A model generated the notes under the pieces. The model ran no database searches, had not been told where the DNA came from, and worked only from the letters and a program-made list of their open reading frames with translations. From contig CM026391.1 in assembly GCA_014843695.1 (NCBI GenBank), positions 18,924,871-18,988,870 on the forward strand: 64,000 nt of DNA. The letters run 5' to 3'. This DNA comes from Archivesica marissinica (lineage: Eukaryota > Mollusca > Bivalvia > Venerida > Vesicomyidae). Below, in pieces: positions 10,622 through 22,214 of this stretch (positions within the stretch are counted from its first letter, which is position 1; each line of letters opens with the position of its first letter). The position numbers and the translations under genes are program-made.

Positions 10622-10720
10622 GACAGCTTCTTGGAAAAATGTCACATGAGCTATATTTGAATATATTTTAAAAAGATATTCACAAATACACACTTTAATT
10701 GTACTGAGATGACTTTGTAT

Positions 10721-11480
10721 TTAAAGCGACATTACATCGTAAAAAGCAAACACAATGCATTTTTTTCACGTATAAATACATTGCTACTACAAATTCACCC
10801 GAATACATTCGAATACTAACATTGAATCAATAAACAGTGTTTTGTGGATTGAAAGTATGAGTTCATATAACGGTCATCAATGCTCCTGAATTGACGTTTG
10901 TTTGTCATCGGAGTCAATACTAAACGCGAGATAATGTCGTTTAGAGATAATTTAGCTAAGAATAGTCTACAAATAAATAGGTACAAATGTGCTATATAAC
11001 GGTAAATCTGTACCATAAATAGTATTTTTCAGGATACACTAGTTGTATTACGCATGGATGTTTACATTATTTTGTTATGTCAACAAACCGCGTATACGAC
11101 GTTTGTTTACTAGTTGAAATACTCAGTTTTTGAGGCAAATATTTGGAAAACAATTTTATTTTTTTTAAATTTTATTTTATACATATTTATTTTAGCTCGA
11201 TTGCGAAGCAAGTTCTTTCAACTTATATTAATCACTCTGGAGACCTCATTCCTGATGGAATCCATGAAGGAGAGAGAAGAGGCAATGTGGAATTTAAATG
11301 CCTTGCCTAAGGACACAATCGAACGGCTCCAGCGGGGCTCGAACTCCGGACCTTTCGCACCTGAAGCGAACGCGCATCCACTGCGCTATCACGACTTCCA
11401 CAATGAAAACAATTATACCATATAATAGGAAAATACATTCTGTAGAAAGTTGAGCTTTCACTGACGTAGTGTCGCTTTAA
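10721..11480. mobile_element. MITE, subfamily TTAAAGCGAC, split by a SINE
   Basis: Termini TTAAAGCGACATTACATCG and ACGTAGTGTCGCTTTAA. Without the inserted SINE (11156-11404) and one duplication copy it is about 500 bp. An inverted homologue lies at 20704-21228: gaatgtattcggaagaatg at about 21139 matches the complement of the stretch near 10800. Core gcgtatacgacgtttg. Minus-strand frames here are not genes. Confidence 0.8.
11156..11404 (-). mobile_element. SINE family A inserted in a MITE
   Basis: Full-length reverse copy with a long A/T tail (11156-11180), flanked by a 10-bp duplication gaaaacaatt (11146-11155 and 11405-11414) made from MITE sequence. The insertion is therefore younger than the MITE. 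Confidence 0.9.
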
Positions 11481-11890
11481 GATACATTACATACAACAAT
11501 AAGTATGGACCTCCTTCCAAACGTCAGTTACAAAAGCAATCACTCTACGCTAGTAGGATGTGCTAAATGGCTACCTTCCTTTAGATTGAAATGATGAAAA
11601 ACATTCCCTAATTTAGATAGATGTGGAGAAAACGCTATACTGAAATCATAAATAAAACATTCCATACTTTAGATTAATGTGGAGAAAACTATACACGGAA
11701 ATGATGAATAACAGTGTCATGTGACCACACCCCCAGAGTAATCATTACCTAAGAGTAGCCCCCGTCCCCTTGGAGGGGTGGATGTAGTAACTATTCATGG
11801 AATAATGCTTGCGTCGTCTTATATAGTTTATAACATCCGTAATGACGATCGAAGTATTGCAATAGTATACAAGAGAGGATGACATATTAT

Positions 11891-12110
11891 TTGGTTTATC
11901 CAAATTAATTTTAGCACGATTGCGAAACAAGTTCTTTCAACTGGTATTAATCACTCTCGAGACCACATTCCTGATGGAATCCATCGCCATGAAGGAGAGA
12001 GAAGAGGCATGTGGAATTTAAATGCCTTGCCTAAGGGTTCCAGCGGGGCTCGAACTCCGGACCGTTCGCACCTGAAGCGAACGCGCTACCACTGCGCTAT
12101 CACGACTTCC
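11891..12110 (-). mobile_element. SINE family A with 9-bp TSD
   Basis: Reverse copy flanked by acatattat (11882-11890 and 12111-12119). Good A and B boxes (tgatagcgcagtggtagcgc and ggagttcgagccccg). About 13 bp are missing between the head and the ccttaggcaagg segment. Confidence 0.9.
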
Positions 12111-12504
12111 ACATATTATATCTATCTTAGTTTCTTCATTTTATGCGATCAATAGATTGTAACATAACTTGTCTACACCATAGTTATCTATTAGCATATC
12201 GCCGATGGGCAAGGTGATGTTGATACACGATTGAATATCCCAAGCACATACACTAGACATGTGTTTATCTGTGTTTATGGGTTGCCCTAACTCAGTTACA
12301 AGTTAACAAGTGAGGTGTAAATTAATGCCCAATCTGACATGACGAATATGTTAATAGGACTAATGAAATGTCAAAGAGTTTTTCGACAGGTCACATAGAT
12401 GTCATATTTATAATATACTGTCCATCTGTCAAGGACCATGGTCCAGCAGAATTATGCAGTTTTGTTTGTATGTTTTCAGAATAGTAAGTTGTTGTTGACC
12501 TTAG

Positions 12505-12713
12505 CTGCTGGCGACTCTCCAGCTGTGGAGGAAGTTTATACAAATCTATTTTAGCTCGATTGCGAAACAAGTTCTTTCAACTATATTAATCACTCTCGAG
12601 ACCTCATTCCTGAATCCATCGCCATGAAGGAGAGAAAGAAGAGGCAATGTGGAATTTAAATGCCTTGCCTAAGGGTACAATCGTAACGGCTCCAGCGGGG
12701 CACGAACTCCGGA
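12505..12713 (-). mobile_element. SINE family A, head-truncated, next to a SINE E scrap
   Basis: Tail and body of family A on the minus strand, broken just after the B box at gaactccgga. The preceding ggcgactctccagctgtgga (12509-12528) is the 3' end of family E and recurs as gtctccggtgtggaggaag at 12713-12731. Confidence 0.65.
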
Positions 12714-12805
12714 GGTCTCCGGTGTGGAGGAAGCGTACTCAAATGTAATAATTTCACACTTCTCAGTGGCGATTCGAACTTAATTACAGTTCTGACCTCA
12801 GTCAT

Positions 12806-12807
12806 GT

Positions 12808-12838
<31 letters not shown>

Positions 12839-12950
12839 TAATAATAAGAAGAAGAAGAATAAGAAGAATAATAAAAAATAATATAATAAAGACTCTATTT
12901 AACGAGAGAACTCATTTAACAAAAGTTAATCTACCATGAGGCCCGCAACA
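12806..12950 (-). mobile_element. Retroposon 3' end with (TAA)n tail
   Basis: (TAA)n and AAG-type simple repeat at 12806-12890, then aaagactctatttaacgaga, gaactcatttaacaaaag and ctaccatgaggcccgcaaca. The same non-simple part next to the same microsatellite occurs at 59463-59614, so this is the 3' end of a minus-strand retroposon whose tail is the trinucleotide repeat. Confidence 0.6.
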
Positions 12951-13151
12951 TACGGTCTACATCCGTTATGTCAAAGTCGGTTATGTCGAATTCTCTGGTT
13001 ATCTCGAAGTCGGATCAAAGTCCCGTTTCAGACACTATCATTGTACATATAACTGGATCTGTTTATATCGAATTTCGTTAAGTCAAACTTCGGTTATGTC
13101 GAAATATTGTGTTCGGTCCGACGGAATTCGACATAACGGATGTAGACTGTA
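12951..13151. mobile_element. TA-flanked pogo/Tigger-like MITE
   Basis: About 200 bp with inverted ends: cggtctacatccgttatgtc against gacataacggatgtagactg, flanked by TA. Interior repeats of ttatgtcgaa. Other copies are at 24214-24399 and 41749-41934, with a fragment at 40318-40405. The CAGT..CATCCGTTAT ends and TA target resemble pogo/Tigger-type Tc1/mariner relatives, which is inference from end motifs. Confidence 0.7.
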
Positions 13152-13289
13152 CATACAAATCAAATGATAGGAAATTAGTGAAAACTGCATATTGGAATAT
13201 ACTGTTATATGTTATATAAATTATTTCTCTTTGTTCAAGTTTGTAAAGAAACTCATTAGTTTTAGCAAACTCTCAGCACAGGTGATACG

Positions 13290-13585
13290 TGTGTGTGTGT
13301 GTTTTACGTTTATTTATCGTCGCTACCGGTTGCCCATATGAGCGACGCCTCCTGAAGAGAGTTATTTTAGATTTTGGAGGATAGTGCAATGATACAGACA
13401 GAGACCCATTCCAGAGTCTCCTCTGGTTCTTTTACGTGCACGGTGTAAAGCACCGACACGAGACCTCGGTTTAACGTCCCATCTGAAAGACTGTTAATTT
13501 GTATTAGGGTCAGACGGGAGATCGAACCTGCGATCCCTGGATTACCAGTCCAGCGGGTTACCACTGGACTACAGATCCGTCTGTC
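13290..13585 (-). mobile_element. SINE family B, full length
   Basis: Reverse copy from tail tttacgtttatttatcgtcg to head cactggactacagatccgtc. The flanking aggtgatacgt and aggtggtacat look like a degraded target duplication. Confidence 0.85.
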
Positions 13586-13674
13586 AGGTGGTACATCTGG
13601 ACGATTCTATTATTTATGACAGTATTAACAGTTTTAACACTGAATGAGTTATGCATAAGCTACATGATATCTGC

Positions 13675-15552
13675 TTGACTCGGGCCGCCCCTGTAGCATT
13701 AAACGCGCTATGCATACTCTACGTAATATCTGGTTGACTCGGGCCGCCCCTGTAACATTAAACGCGCTATGCATACTCTACGTAATATCTGCTTGACTCG
13801 GGCCGCCCCTGTAACATTAAACGCGCTATGCATACTCTACGTAATATCTGCTTGACTCGGGCCGCCCCTGTAACATTAAACGCGCTATGTATATTCTACG
13901 TGATATCTGCTTGACTCGGGCCGCCCCTGTAACATTAAACGCGTTATGTATACTCTACGTGATATCTGCTTGACTCGGGCCGCCCCTGTAACATTAAACG
14001 CGTTATGCATACGCTACGTGATATTTGCTTGACACGGGCCGCCCCTGTAACATTAAACGCGCTATGCATACTCTACGTAATATCTGCTTGACTCGGGCTA
14101 CCCCTGTAACATTAAACGCGCTATGCATACTCTACGTAATATCTGCTTGACGCGGGCCGCCCCTGTAACATTAAACGCGCTATGCATACTCTACGTAATA
14201 TCTGCTTGACTCGGGCCGCCCCTGTAACATTAAACGCGTTATGCATACGCTACGTGATATCTGCTTGACTCGGGCCGCCCCTGTAACATTAAACGCGTTA
14301 TGCATACTCTACGTAATATCTGCTTGACTCGGGCCGCCCCTGTAACATTAAACGCGTTATGCATACTCTACGTGATATCTGCTTGACTCGGGCCGCCCCT
14401 GTAACATTAAACGCGTTATATACTCTCGTATATCTGCTTGACTCGGGCGCCCCTGTAACATTAAACGCGTTATGCATACTCTACGTAATATCTGCTTGAC
14501 TCGGGTCGCCCCTGTAACATTAAACGCGCTATGTATACTCTACGTGATATCTGCTTGACTCGGGCCGCCCCTGTAACATTAAACGCGCTATGCATACTCT
14601 ACGTAATATCTGCTTGACTCGGGCCGCCCCTGTAACATTAAACGCGCTGTGTATACTCTATGTAATATCTGCTTGACTCGGGCCGCCCCTGTAACATTAA
14701 ACGCGCTATGCATACTCTACGTAATATCTGCTTGACTCGGGCCGCCCCTGTAACATTAAACGCGTTATGCATACGCTACGTGATATCTGCTTGACTCGGG
14801 CCGCCCCTGTAACATTAAACGCGTTATGCATACTCTACGTGATATCTGCTTGACTCGGGCCGCCCCTGTAACATTTGTGGTGTTTGTTGTGGGGTGTTTA
14901 AACGCGCTGTGTATACTCTACGTGATATCTGCTTGACTCGGGCCGCCCCTGTAACATTAAACGCGCTATGCATACTCTACGTAATATCTGCTTGACTCGG
15001 GCCGCCCCTGTAACATTAAACGTGTTATGCATACGCTACGTGATATCTGCTTGACTCGGGCCGCCCCTGTAACATTAAACGCGTTATGCATACGCTACGT
15101 GATATCTGCTTGACTCGGGCCGCCCCTGTAACATTAAACGCGCTGTGTATACTCTACGTGATATCTGCTTGACTCGGGCCGCCCCTGTAACATTAAACGC
15201 GCTATGCATACTCTACGTAATATCTGCTTGACTCGGGCCGCCCCTGTAACATTAAACGCGCTATGCATACTCTACGTAATATCTGCTTGACGCGGGCCGC
15301 CCCTGTAACATTAAACGCGCTATGCATACTCTACGTAATATCTGCTTGACTCGGGCCGCCCCTGTAACATTAAACGCGCTATGTATACTCTACGTGATAT
15401 CTGCTTGACTCGGGCCGCCCCTGTAACATTAAACGCGCTATGTATACTCTACGTAATATCTGCTTGACTCGGGCCGCCCCTGTAACATTAAACGCGTTAT
15501 GTATACTCTACGTGATATCTGCTTGACACGGGCCGCCCCTGTAACATTAAAA
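13675..15552. repeat. 59-bp tandem repeat array, CpG-rich
   Basis: About 32 copies of a 59-bp unit (gactcgggccgcccctgtaa, cattaaacgcgctatgcata, ctctacgtaatatctgctt). Copies alternate between two variants: cgctatgcat...acgtaat and cgttatgcatacg...acgtgat. One copy carries a foreign insertion of roughly 30 bp at 14873-14903 (ttgtggtgtttgttgtgggg). Single-base dropouts cluster at 14415-14455. Confidence 0.95.
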
Positions 15553-15800
15553 TCAATTACAGCGGCCGTTTGCTGTCATGTGTCGCGTATGAGATTTAAT
15601 CAAGGTATGATAATTGCATGGTGTAATGGTATAACAAAGAGAAGACAATGCAAGCTGCTTTTATCTTGTTTTTAACGTAATCATTTTATAAAAACCTTTA
15701 CAAGTTTCAAATGAAACAATTCAGTGCTCTCCATTATAAATCAACTACGCGTGTCCGTTCAGGAGACGACATACATGTATATTATAGCAGTATTTTAGTT
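15553..15800. other. Spacer, nothing recognised
   Basis: Unique sequence between the 59-bp array and a decayed SINE. Confidence 0.5.
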
Positions 15801-16032
15801 TGTACAAATTTGGTTTAGTTCGATTGCGAAACAAGTTCTTACAACATTAGTTTCATCGCTCTCGAGACCTCACTCCTGATGTAATTCATTGCCATGAGAA
15901 GAGTTTAAGAGACAATGTGGATTTAAAGAGTCTTGGCTAAAAACATTACCACCGTGGTTCTGGCTGGGTTCCAACTCACAACCTCTCGGGTGCCAGGGTT
16001 GCCAGGTGGACACCCTATCCAGGCTCCATTGT
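15801..16032 (-). mobile_element. Old, diverged SINE of family A type
   Basis: Tail tttagttcgattgcgaaaca and atcgctctcgagacctcact are clear. The head region (gttctggctgggttccaact) is far diverged and differs from the other copies, so it may represent a distinct subfamily, also seen at 34500-34640 (ccaacgtggttctgacaggg). Confidence 0.55.
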
Positions 16033-16116
16033 ATATACTATAAAGCTTACAAACTACGTGGGTTAGGGGTTATATTTGAGTGAATGTGGGTATATGTATA
16101 TTGATTTGTTTCTATT

Positions 16117-16366
16117 ATCTAAGTTTATTTAACGTCACTATGGTTCTCCATTTGTGAGACGGGCAGTTTACCTACCAACACCTTTCCTGGACATGGCTTC
16201 AGCGGTTAACCAGTACATGGTGCACCAACATCCGTAAGAAACTGCCAACTGTTTCATAAATAGAGACACGGTCTAAGCAGGGCCCGAACCCGTGATCATC
16301 AGTGATGATATGTTACACTGGTATATAAGTCAGCGACCTTATCCATTTGACCACGGAGGCGGACTA
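16117..16366 (-). mobile_element. SINE family D, tail variant 1
   Basis: Reverse copy: tail aagtttatttaacgtcacta, body gggcagtttacctaccaaca, B box region ggcccgaacccgtgatcatc, head gaccacggaggcggac. Confidence 0.75.
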
Positions 16367-16477
16367 TATATATATATATATTGATCAAGGCCAGATCATA
16401 TTCTAACTAAAGGTCCTAACCTGTATACATTGTAAAAGTATTTACACATGGAGAGTAAGCGCTACCCTCTGTCTAGT

Positions 16478-16760
16478 GTGTGTGTTTTGGTGTTTATTTA
16501 TCGTCGCTACCGGTTGCTCATATGAACGACGCCTCCTAAAGAGATTAGTCATGTTATATTTTCAATGATAGTACAACTGTACATACAGAGATCCAATCCA
16601 GAGTCTCCTCTGGTTCGTAAGGCACCGACATGAGACCTCTGTTTAAAGATCTAACTCTTAACTACTTTTAATATTCTTAGGGTTAGACTTAGCATCGAAC
16701 CTGCAATTCCTGGATTCGCAGTCCAACGCGTTAACCACTGGACAGCTGACAAGTCTATGC
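16478..16760 (-). mobile_element. SINE family B, diverged
   Basis: Tail tatttatcgtcgctaccggt to head gcgttaaccactggacagct. Many substitutions and a deletion of the cttttacgtgcacggtgta segment. It is followed at 16758-16805 by a lone family A head (gcctgaagcgaacgcgctac). Confidence 0.7.
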
Positions 16761-16807
16761 CTGAAGCGAACGCGCTACCACTGCGCTTACACGAGTACCA
16801 CTGCAAA

Positions 16808-17235
16808 AGCTTAGGTGGCCCGCATGTTTTACTTAATGGACCAACTTAAACAAATAACAAGCGGGGGTGTAGGATAGAGGTACAAAGCTTGACAATTCAT
16901 CCATAAGGTAACACAAACATTCATATTTCTAACCTAGAACCACCCACACTCTGTATAAAGGTGTGTTTCTACTATATATAGACGTACAAGGCTATTGATA
17001 CCTTAGGATAACATATCAATCTCCCATGTATCGATACCACGTGTAAATTCAGCGTAAATTCATGTGCCCACATGCACATTCCGCTTTACCATATATATTA
17101 TATTATATGCACGTTGTGTTCACAGAAGAAATGTGGCCTGATTAAGGAGGGCACAGACGCTATGGTCCATAATTACTCTGACAGTGATGGGATTTCATTT
17201 CATAATATGCTTGGGTATGGCCTAAACTGTTTTTT
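16808..17235. other. Spacer, nothing recognised
   Basis: AT-rich with small open frames (for example 17072-17290) that have no protein-like pattern and run into a SINE. Confidence 0.5.
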
Positions 17236-17236
17236 A

Positions 17237-17474
17237 AAACTTTATTTATATTACAACGATTGCGAACCAAGTTTTATCAACTTATATTAATCACTCTCGT
17301 TGGCGCAGATGAAAGCGTAAATGTGGTCATTCGTGTGGGAGGAAACCCGAATACCCGGATAAAACCCACCTGGCGACCATCGTACCATCTCACATACTTC
17401 CCGGTTCGAGGATCGAACGCGGGTTGCATAGGCGAGAAGCGAGCGCGCTAACCACTGCGCTAATCGGACAGCCT
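17237..17474 (-). mobile_element. SINE family C, full length
   Basis: Minus strand: head ggctgtccgattagcgcagt (A box ttagcgcagtggttagcgcg), B box gcgttcgatcctcgaac, central ggtttcctcccacacgaatg, tail cgagagtgattaatataagt and cgcaatcg. The tail is shared with family A. Confidence 0.85.
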
Positions 17475-17801
17475 AAAATGTGTGTGTGTATCTGTGTCAA
17501 GCCTATGGTCTATCAAAATGTTCTTAAACAATGAGTAATGGTATCATTATAAGTAGTAAACCCGCGCACTTACTACTATTATATATGGTATTATACACAT
17601 CCTATTCACGTTACCGTTAACAAATATGTGCCCCACCAGTTCGCCTTAAGTGAAGAAAATGGGAGAAACGTTGTAATTAAATTGAGCTAATAAATTATGT
17701 ATGCAGCGAGCATTAACGTGAAATGTTATCTATAACTTTAGAAATGCTGTAGTAAATACCTGGCGAGCGAAAATAACTTTACGCAATATATGACTTAACT
17801 A

Positions 17802-17979
17802 CAGTCAGACCTGTGTTAAGCAGCCAGCAAAGAGCATCACAGAAAATGGCTGCTTAACACCGGTGGTTGCTTAATAGAGGCTACATGGATAGCAAAGTAA
17901 TATATTGTTTATCTGAAAACTGGCTGCTTAATGCAGGTTGGCTGCATAATAGAGGTGATCACTAACACAAGTTTGAGTG
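17802..17979. mobile_element. TA-flanked pogo-like MITE, second family
   Basis: Inverted ends cagtcagacctgtgttaagc and cactaacacaagtttgagtg, flanked by TA. Interior repeats of ggctgcttaa. A homologue is at 24915-25095 (tggctgcttaatacatgttg). Confidence 0.6.
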
Positions 17980-18092
17980 TAAATGTACACAATAGTTTCA
18001 TTATCAAAACTTTACAGCGTTTAGCCTTTCGTTGGGCAACAACAGTACACACATATTGCATGAAAATAAGTTTGTTTCCTTGTGTGTTGTTT

Positions 18093-18284
18093 GTGTTTAT
18101 ACAAATTTATTTTAGCTCGATTGTTAAACAAGTTCTTACAACTTATATTAATCACTCTCGAGACCTCATTCCTGATGGAATTCATCGCCACGATGGAGAG
18201 AGAAGAGGCAACGTGGAATTTAAATGCCTTGCCTAAGGGCACAATCGTAACGGCTTCAGCGGGGCTCGAACTTCGGACCGTTCG
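18093..18284 (-). mobile_element. SINE family A, head-truncated
   Basis: Tail and body complete; breaks after the B box at gaacttcggaccgttcg. The next bases (tgttgtttgtgtttatatag) repeat those before the element (tgttgtttgtgtttatacaa), which marks the target duplication. Confidence 0.8.
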
Positions 18285-18404
18285 TGTTGTTTGTGTTTAT
18301 ATAGACCAACATCTTAATGATATTGGGGCTATCCTATGTATGTCGCCTTAAAGACAATAATGGTTTCTATAATAATGCTTAAACTTAGAAGCATGATCAC
18401 ACTT

Positions 18405-18697
18405 GTGCGTGTTTTACGTTTATTTATCGTCGCTACCGGTTGCCCATATGAGCGACGCATCCTGAAGAGATTAGTCATTTTAGATGTTGCAGTATAGTGC
18501 ATGATACAGACAGAGACCCGTTCCAGAGTCTCCTCTGGTTCTTTTACGTGCACGGTGTATAGCAACGACACGAGACCTCGGTTTAAAGTCCCACCTGAAA
18601 GACTGTTAATTTTATTAGGGTCAGACGGGGGATCGAACCTGCGATCTCTGAATTGCAAGTCCAAAGTTTTACCACTGGACTATATATTTGTCTGTAC
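18405..18697 (-). mobile_element. SINE family B between copies of a 40-bp direct repeat
   Basis: Reverse full-length copy. An unusually long direct repeat (acatcttaatgatattgggg, then tatcctat) occurs at 18308-18344 and 18684-18727, too long for a retroposon target duplication and better explained by a local segmental duplication. Confidence 0.75.
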
Positions 18698-18888
18698 ATC
18701 TTAATGATATTGGGGATATCCTATTTATGACATCAACACTATATCCCAGACAAACAGTTTGTACAAATAATAACAATTATCCACCTGCGTGCTCTTCATT
18801 CATACACCCACTCTACCATTTGCTTTAGGGTTAATGACCTTATTTTGCGAAACACGCTTAAATTTGACTTGCAACGGATTAATATAAA

Positions 18889-19141
18889 GTTTAAACTTTA
18901 TTTATTTTACAACGATTGCGAAGCAAGTTCTAACAACTTATATTAATCACTCTCGTTGGCTCGGATGAAAGCGTACATGTGGTCATTCGTGTGGGAGGAA
19001 ACCGGAGTACCCGGAGAAAACCCACCGGTCCGATCTGGCGACCACCGTACCATCTCACATACTTCCCGGTCCGAGGATCGAACCCGGGCTGCATTGGTGA
19101 GAAGCGAGCGCGCTAACCACTGCGATAATCGGACAGCCTAA
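18889..19141 (-). mobile_element. SINE family C, full length
   Basis: Best-preserved family C copy. It carries cccgggttcgatcctcggac on the minus strand as B box and the conserved block ccggagtacccggagaaaac (plus strand) typical of the family. Confidence 0.9.
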
Positions 19142-19254
19142 GGATTAATACTACCGCAGTAACACACTAGACTAATTTATTATAGTTTTATATGTTTGCT
19201 TGCTTGGTTTGGGGTGGGGTGGGGTGGGTGGCGTGTGGTGGGGTGGTTAAAATC

Positions 19255-19455
19255 ATACGGCGACTCTCCAACTATTATTGGCGGCGTAAGGCTGCGGGTG
19301 CCCTCCCCCCTCAGCATGCAGTATTTCATGCACGGGTATAACCACCGATCTATCTTCCACATGCCAGCTGTCATGGCAGAATTCCGCATCCCCAGTGGGA
19401 TTCGAACCTATAGCGATGAGGGACAAGTTATTTGACGTAGCGGCCGTAACCACTG
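19255..19455 (-). mobile_element. SINE family E, reverse copy
   Basis: Tail cggcgactctccaactatta, body tatttcatgcacgggtataa, B-box region cagtgggattcgaacctata, head near 19440-19455. It defines the uninterrupted structure in which the copy at 1648 has its array. Confidence 0.75.
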
Positions 19456-19458
19456 AGT

Positions 19459-19648
19459 GGAAGTCGTGATAGCGCAGTGGTAGCGCGTTCGCTCCAGGTA
19501 TGAAAGGTCCGGAGTTCGAGCCCCGCTGGAGCCGTTACGATTGTGCCCTTAGGCAAGGCATTTAATTTCCAGGAATGAGGTCTCGAGAGTGATTAATATA
19601 CGTTGTAAGAACTTGCTTCGCAATCGAGCTAAAATAAATTTGTATAGA
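19459..19648 (+). mobile_element. SINE family A with internal deletion
   Basis: Head tggaagtcgtgatagcgcag, intact B box gagttcgagccccgctg, tail cgcaatcgagctaaaataaa. Lacks the ~40-bp CT-rich segment between atttaatttcc and aggaatgagg. It abuts the SINE E copy. Confidence 0.85.
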
Positions 19649-19649
19649 C

Positions 19650-20104
19650 TAACCACTCAGCCACGAAGGCCTCTTGCTATAAAATATGTATATCTTTTGA
19701 GCTTGCTAAGAACCTTACAATATATATAGTATATTGCCCTTCGCTTCGATATATATATATATATATATATATTTAACGTTTAAATCAAGTCAATGTAGCA
19801 GATTTACGTATATTTAACGAGTCCTTCCTCATCTTCGTTGTTCTGTTCTGTTCTGTTCTGAACTCATTCATGATTGACACCCAGATAACATTTAACAGCG
19901 ACACCAAGTTGCCCATTTAAATGTTTCAGGGACACCCATCTCTCGGCACACAAAGCCACATCAATTGTAAGTGGATTTAGATAACACATCAGGCGAAACA
20001 AATTGTTTAAAATTAATGTTGTGAAATGCTTGGTGATTTAATCTCCATATACTTGAATTGTTAAAATAGCATTGTTAAAAATATGCGTTTACTACTTTCC
20101 TTTT
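19650..20104. other. Spacer with (AT)n
   Basis: (AT)n at 19749-19772 and ttctg pentamers near 19840-19860. No gene recognised. Confidence 0.5.
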
Positions 20105-20105
20105 C

Positions 20106-20395
20106 ACAGACTGATCTATAGCCCAGTGGTAACACGTTGAACTGGTAATCCAGGGATCGCAGGTTCGATCCCCCGTCTGACCCTAATAAAATTAACAGTA
20201 TTTCAGATGGGACTTTAAACCGAGGTCTCGTGTCGGTACTGTACACCGTGCGCGTAAAATAATCAGAGGAGACTCTGGAATGGGTCTCTGTCTGTATCAT
20301 GCACTATCCTGCAACATCTAAAATAACTAATATCTTCAGGAGGCGTCGCTCATATGGGAAACCGGTAGCGACGATAAATAAATGTAAAACGCACA
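20106..20395 (+). mobile_element. SINE family B, full length
   Basis: Head agactgatctatagcccagt, B box ggttcgatcccccg, tail ggtagcgacgataaataaat. A-box slightly decayed. Confidence 0.85.
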
Positions 20396-20419
20396 TACTT
20401 CCTATGTTAATAAAGTATG

Positions 20420-20525
20420 TGTGTGTGGGTGGGGTGGTTCAATAATGTGTGGGAGGTAACACGGGTAGGTGGGAGAGTTCACGGGTAAGTGGGAGAGTTC
20501 ACGGGTAGGTGGGAGAGATTAATAC
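20420..20525. repeat. 21-bp short tandem repeat
   Basis: About three to four copies of gttcacgggtaggtgggaga, G-rich. Confidence 0.7.
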
Positions 20526-20703
20526 GAATTTTGTTGCTGATATTCCATTAAGTCACGTGAATACTGAAAAGCCATGCCGTTTAGGAAGCTGGAACCGGTT
20601 TACTTGATAAAAGTTGTGGGATGTGTCTCTCATGTTGCACTCGCGTTGCATGACACAACATCATGGCAAGCTTATCATATATAGTCATTATATATATTCA
20701 TTC

Positions 20704-21228
20704 TTAAAGCGACACTACATCGATGAAAACGCAAATGTCTGCAGAATGTAATTTTCTATTATATGGTATAATTTATTTTCTCAATATTTGCTTCAAAAAC
20801 TCAGTATTTCAACAAATAAACAAGCGTCGTATACGCGGTTTTTTGACATAACAAAATAATGTAAATAGCGTCAACATTCATGGGTAATACAATGCGTGTA
20901 TCCTGAATAACACGATTTATCGTACATATTTACCGTTATATCTCACATGTGTGCCTATGCATATTTATTTGTAGACTAATCTTAGTTAAATAATCTCTAA
21001 ACGAAATATCGCGCGTTTAGTGTTGACTCCAATGACAAACAAATGTCAGCGTGGATGACTGTTATATGAAATCCTACTTTCACTTTTGAAAGTTTGTAGA
21101 CAACAAAAACACTGTTTATTGATTCAATGTTAGTGTTCGAATGTATTCGGAAGAATGTGTATTAGCAATGCATTTATACGTGAACAAATGCATTTCATTT
21201 GGCTTTTTGCGATGTAGTGTCGCTTTAA
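20704..21228. mobile_element. MITE, subfamily TTAAAGCGAC, uninterrupted
   Basis: About 525 bp with good terminal inverted repeats ttaaagcgacactacatcg and cgatgtagtgtcgctttaa. It is the intact counterpart (opposite orientation) of the SINE-split element at 10721-11480. A further lone terminus gcgatgtaatgtcgctttt follows at 21239-21257. No coding capacity. Confidence 0.85.
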
Positions 21229-21258
21229 ATAAGTGTTTGCGATGTAATGTCGCTTTTA

Positions 21259-21629
21259 AGCCCAAAACAATGATTCCGGTTACACTTGGTAATATATTGA
21301 TGTTCAAATTTCAATTTCAATAGATACAATACATATATAGTGTACAATTTGAACTCGCTTCAATTCGAAATAAATGCAGAGATGACAGTCAGTACTATGT
21401 GACGTAGTTTTTTTCCTCTGGCATTGATACGTGTATTATTTTTCTACATAGTGACATAAACCTGATCAAATCAGTCGGCGCTAATTCATGAAATCTACGT
21501 CGATTAACTGAATGCATTTCTCTCTGCTAGCCTGTAATAATGGGCAATACTGATTGTTATGATCCACAATTATAAAGTTGTAAATTTGTAAGTTATCGTT
21601 TTGAAAGAATTCTATGTTTTTAAGTTTAT
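21259..21629. other. AT-rich spacer, nothing recognised
   Basis: Unique low-GC sequence between a MITE end and a SINE. Confidence 0.5.
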
Positions 21630-21891
21630 ATTAAAGTCGCTACCGGTTGCCCATATGAGCGATGCCTCCTGAAGATATTAGTCATTTTAGATTTTGGAGG
21701 ATAGTGCAATGATACAGACAGAGAATCCTCTTGTTCTTTTACGTGTACTGTGTAAAGCACCGAAATACGGGACCTCGGGTTAAAGTCTCATCTGAAAGTC
21801 TGTTAATATTAGAGTCAGACTGGGGATCGAACCTGTGATCCCTGAATTCACAGCCCAATGTGTTAAACACTGGAATACTGATCCGTCTGTT
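21630..21891 (-). mobile_element. SINE family B, diverged
   Basis: Tail gtcgctaccggttgcccata; head decayed (aacactggaatactgatccg). About 15 bp missing near cagagaatcctcttg. Confidence 0.7.
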
Positions 21892-21920
21892 TTGAGAGAA
21901 CTTAAACAAATTTTAAAAGT

Positions 21921-22138
21921 TGATTGTCGCTACCGGTTACCCATCTGAGCGACGGGCAGTTTACCTAACACCATATTCCCTGGACAGTTAGCCAGTACTT
22001 GGAACACCAACCTCCGTATGAAACTGCCAACTTTTTCATATACAGAAACACGGTCTGAGCGTGGTTCGAACCCGTGATCATCAGTGATGATAGATATACA
22101 AATCTGCGTATTACCCACTTGACCAAGGAGGCGGATTT
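21921..22138 (-). mobile_element. SINE family D, tail variant 1
   Basis: Tail ttgtcgctaccggttaccca fused to gggcagtttacctaacacca. Head cttgaccaaggaggcgg. It shows the same 3' tail on families B and D side by side. Confidence 0.75.
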
Positions 22139-22214
22139 GAGAGAACTGAGGGAGGCAAATCAATGTATAGGTCAGACACCGCTATTGAAATATATGCAGT
22201 CATACGTGTACAAT

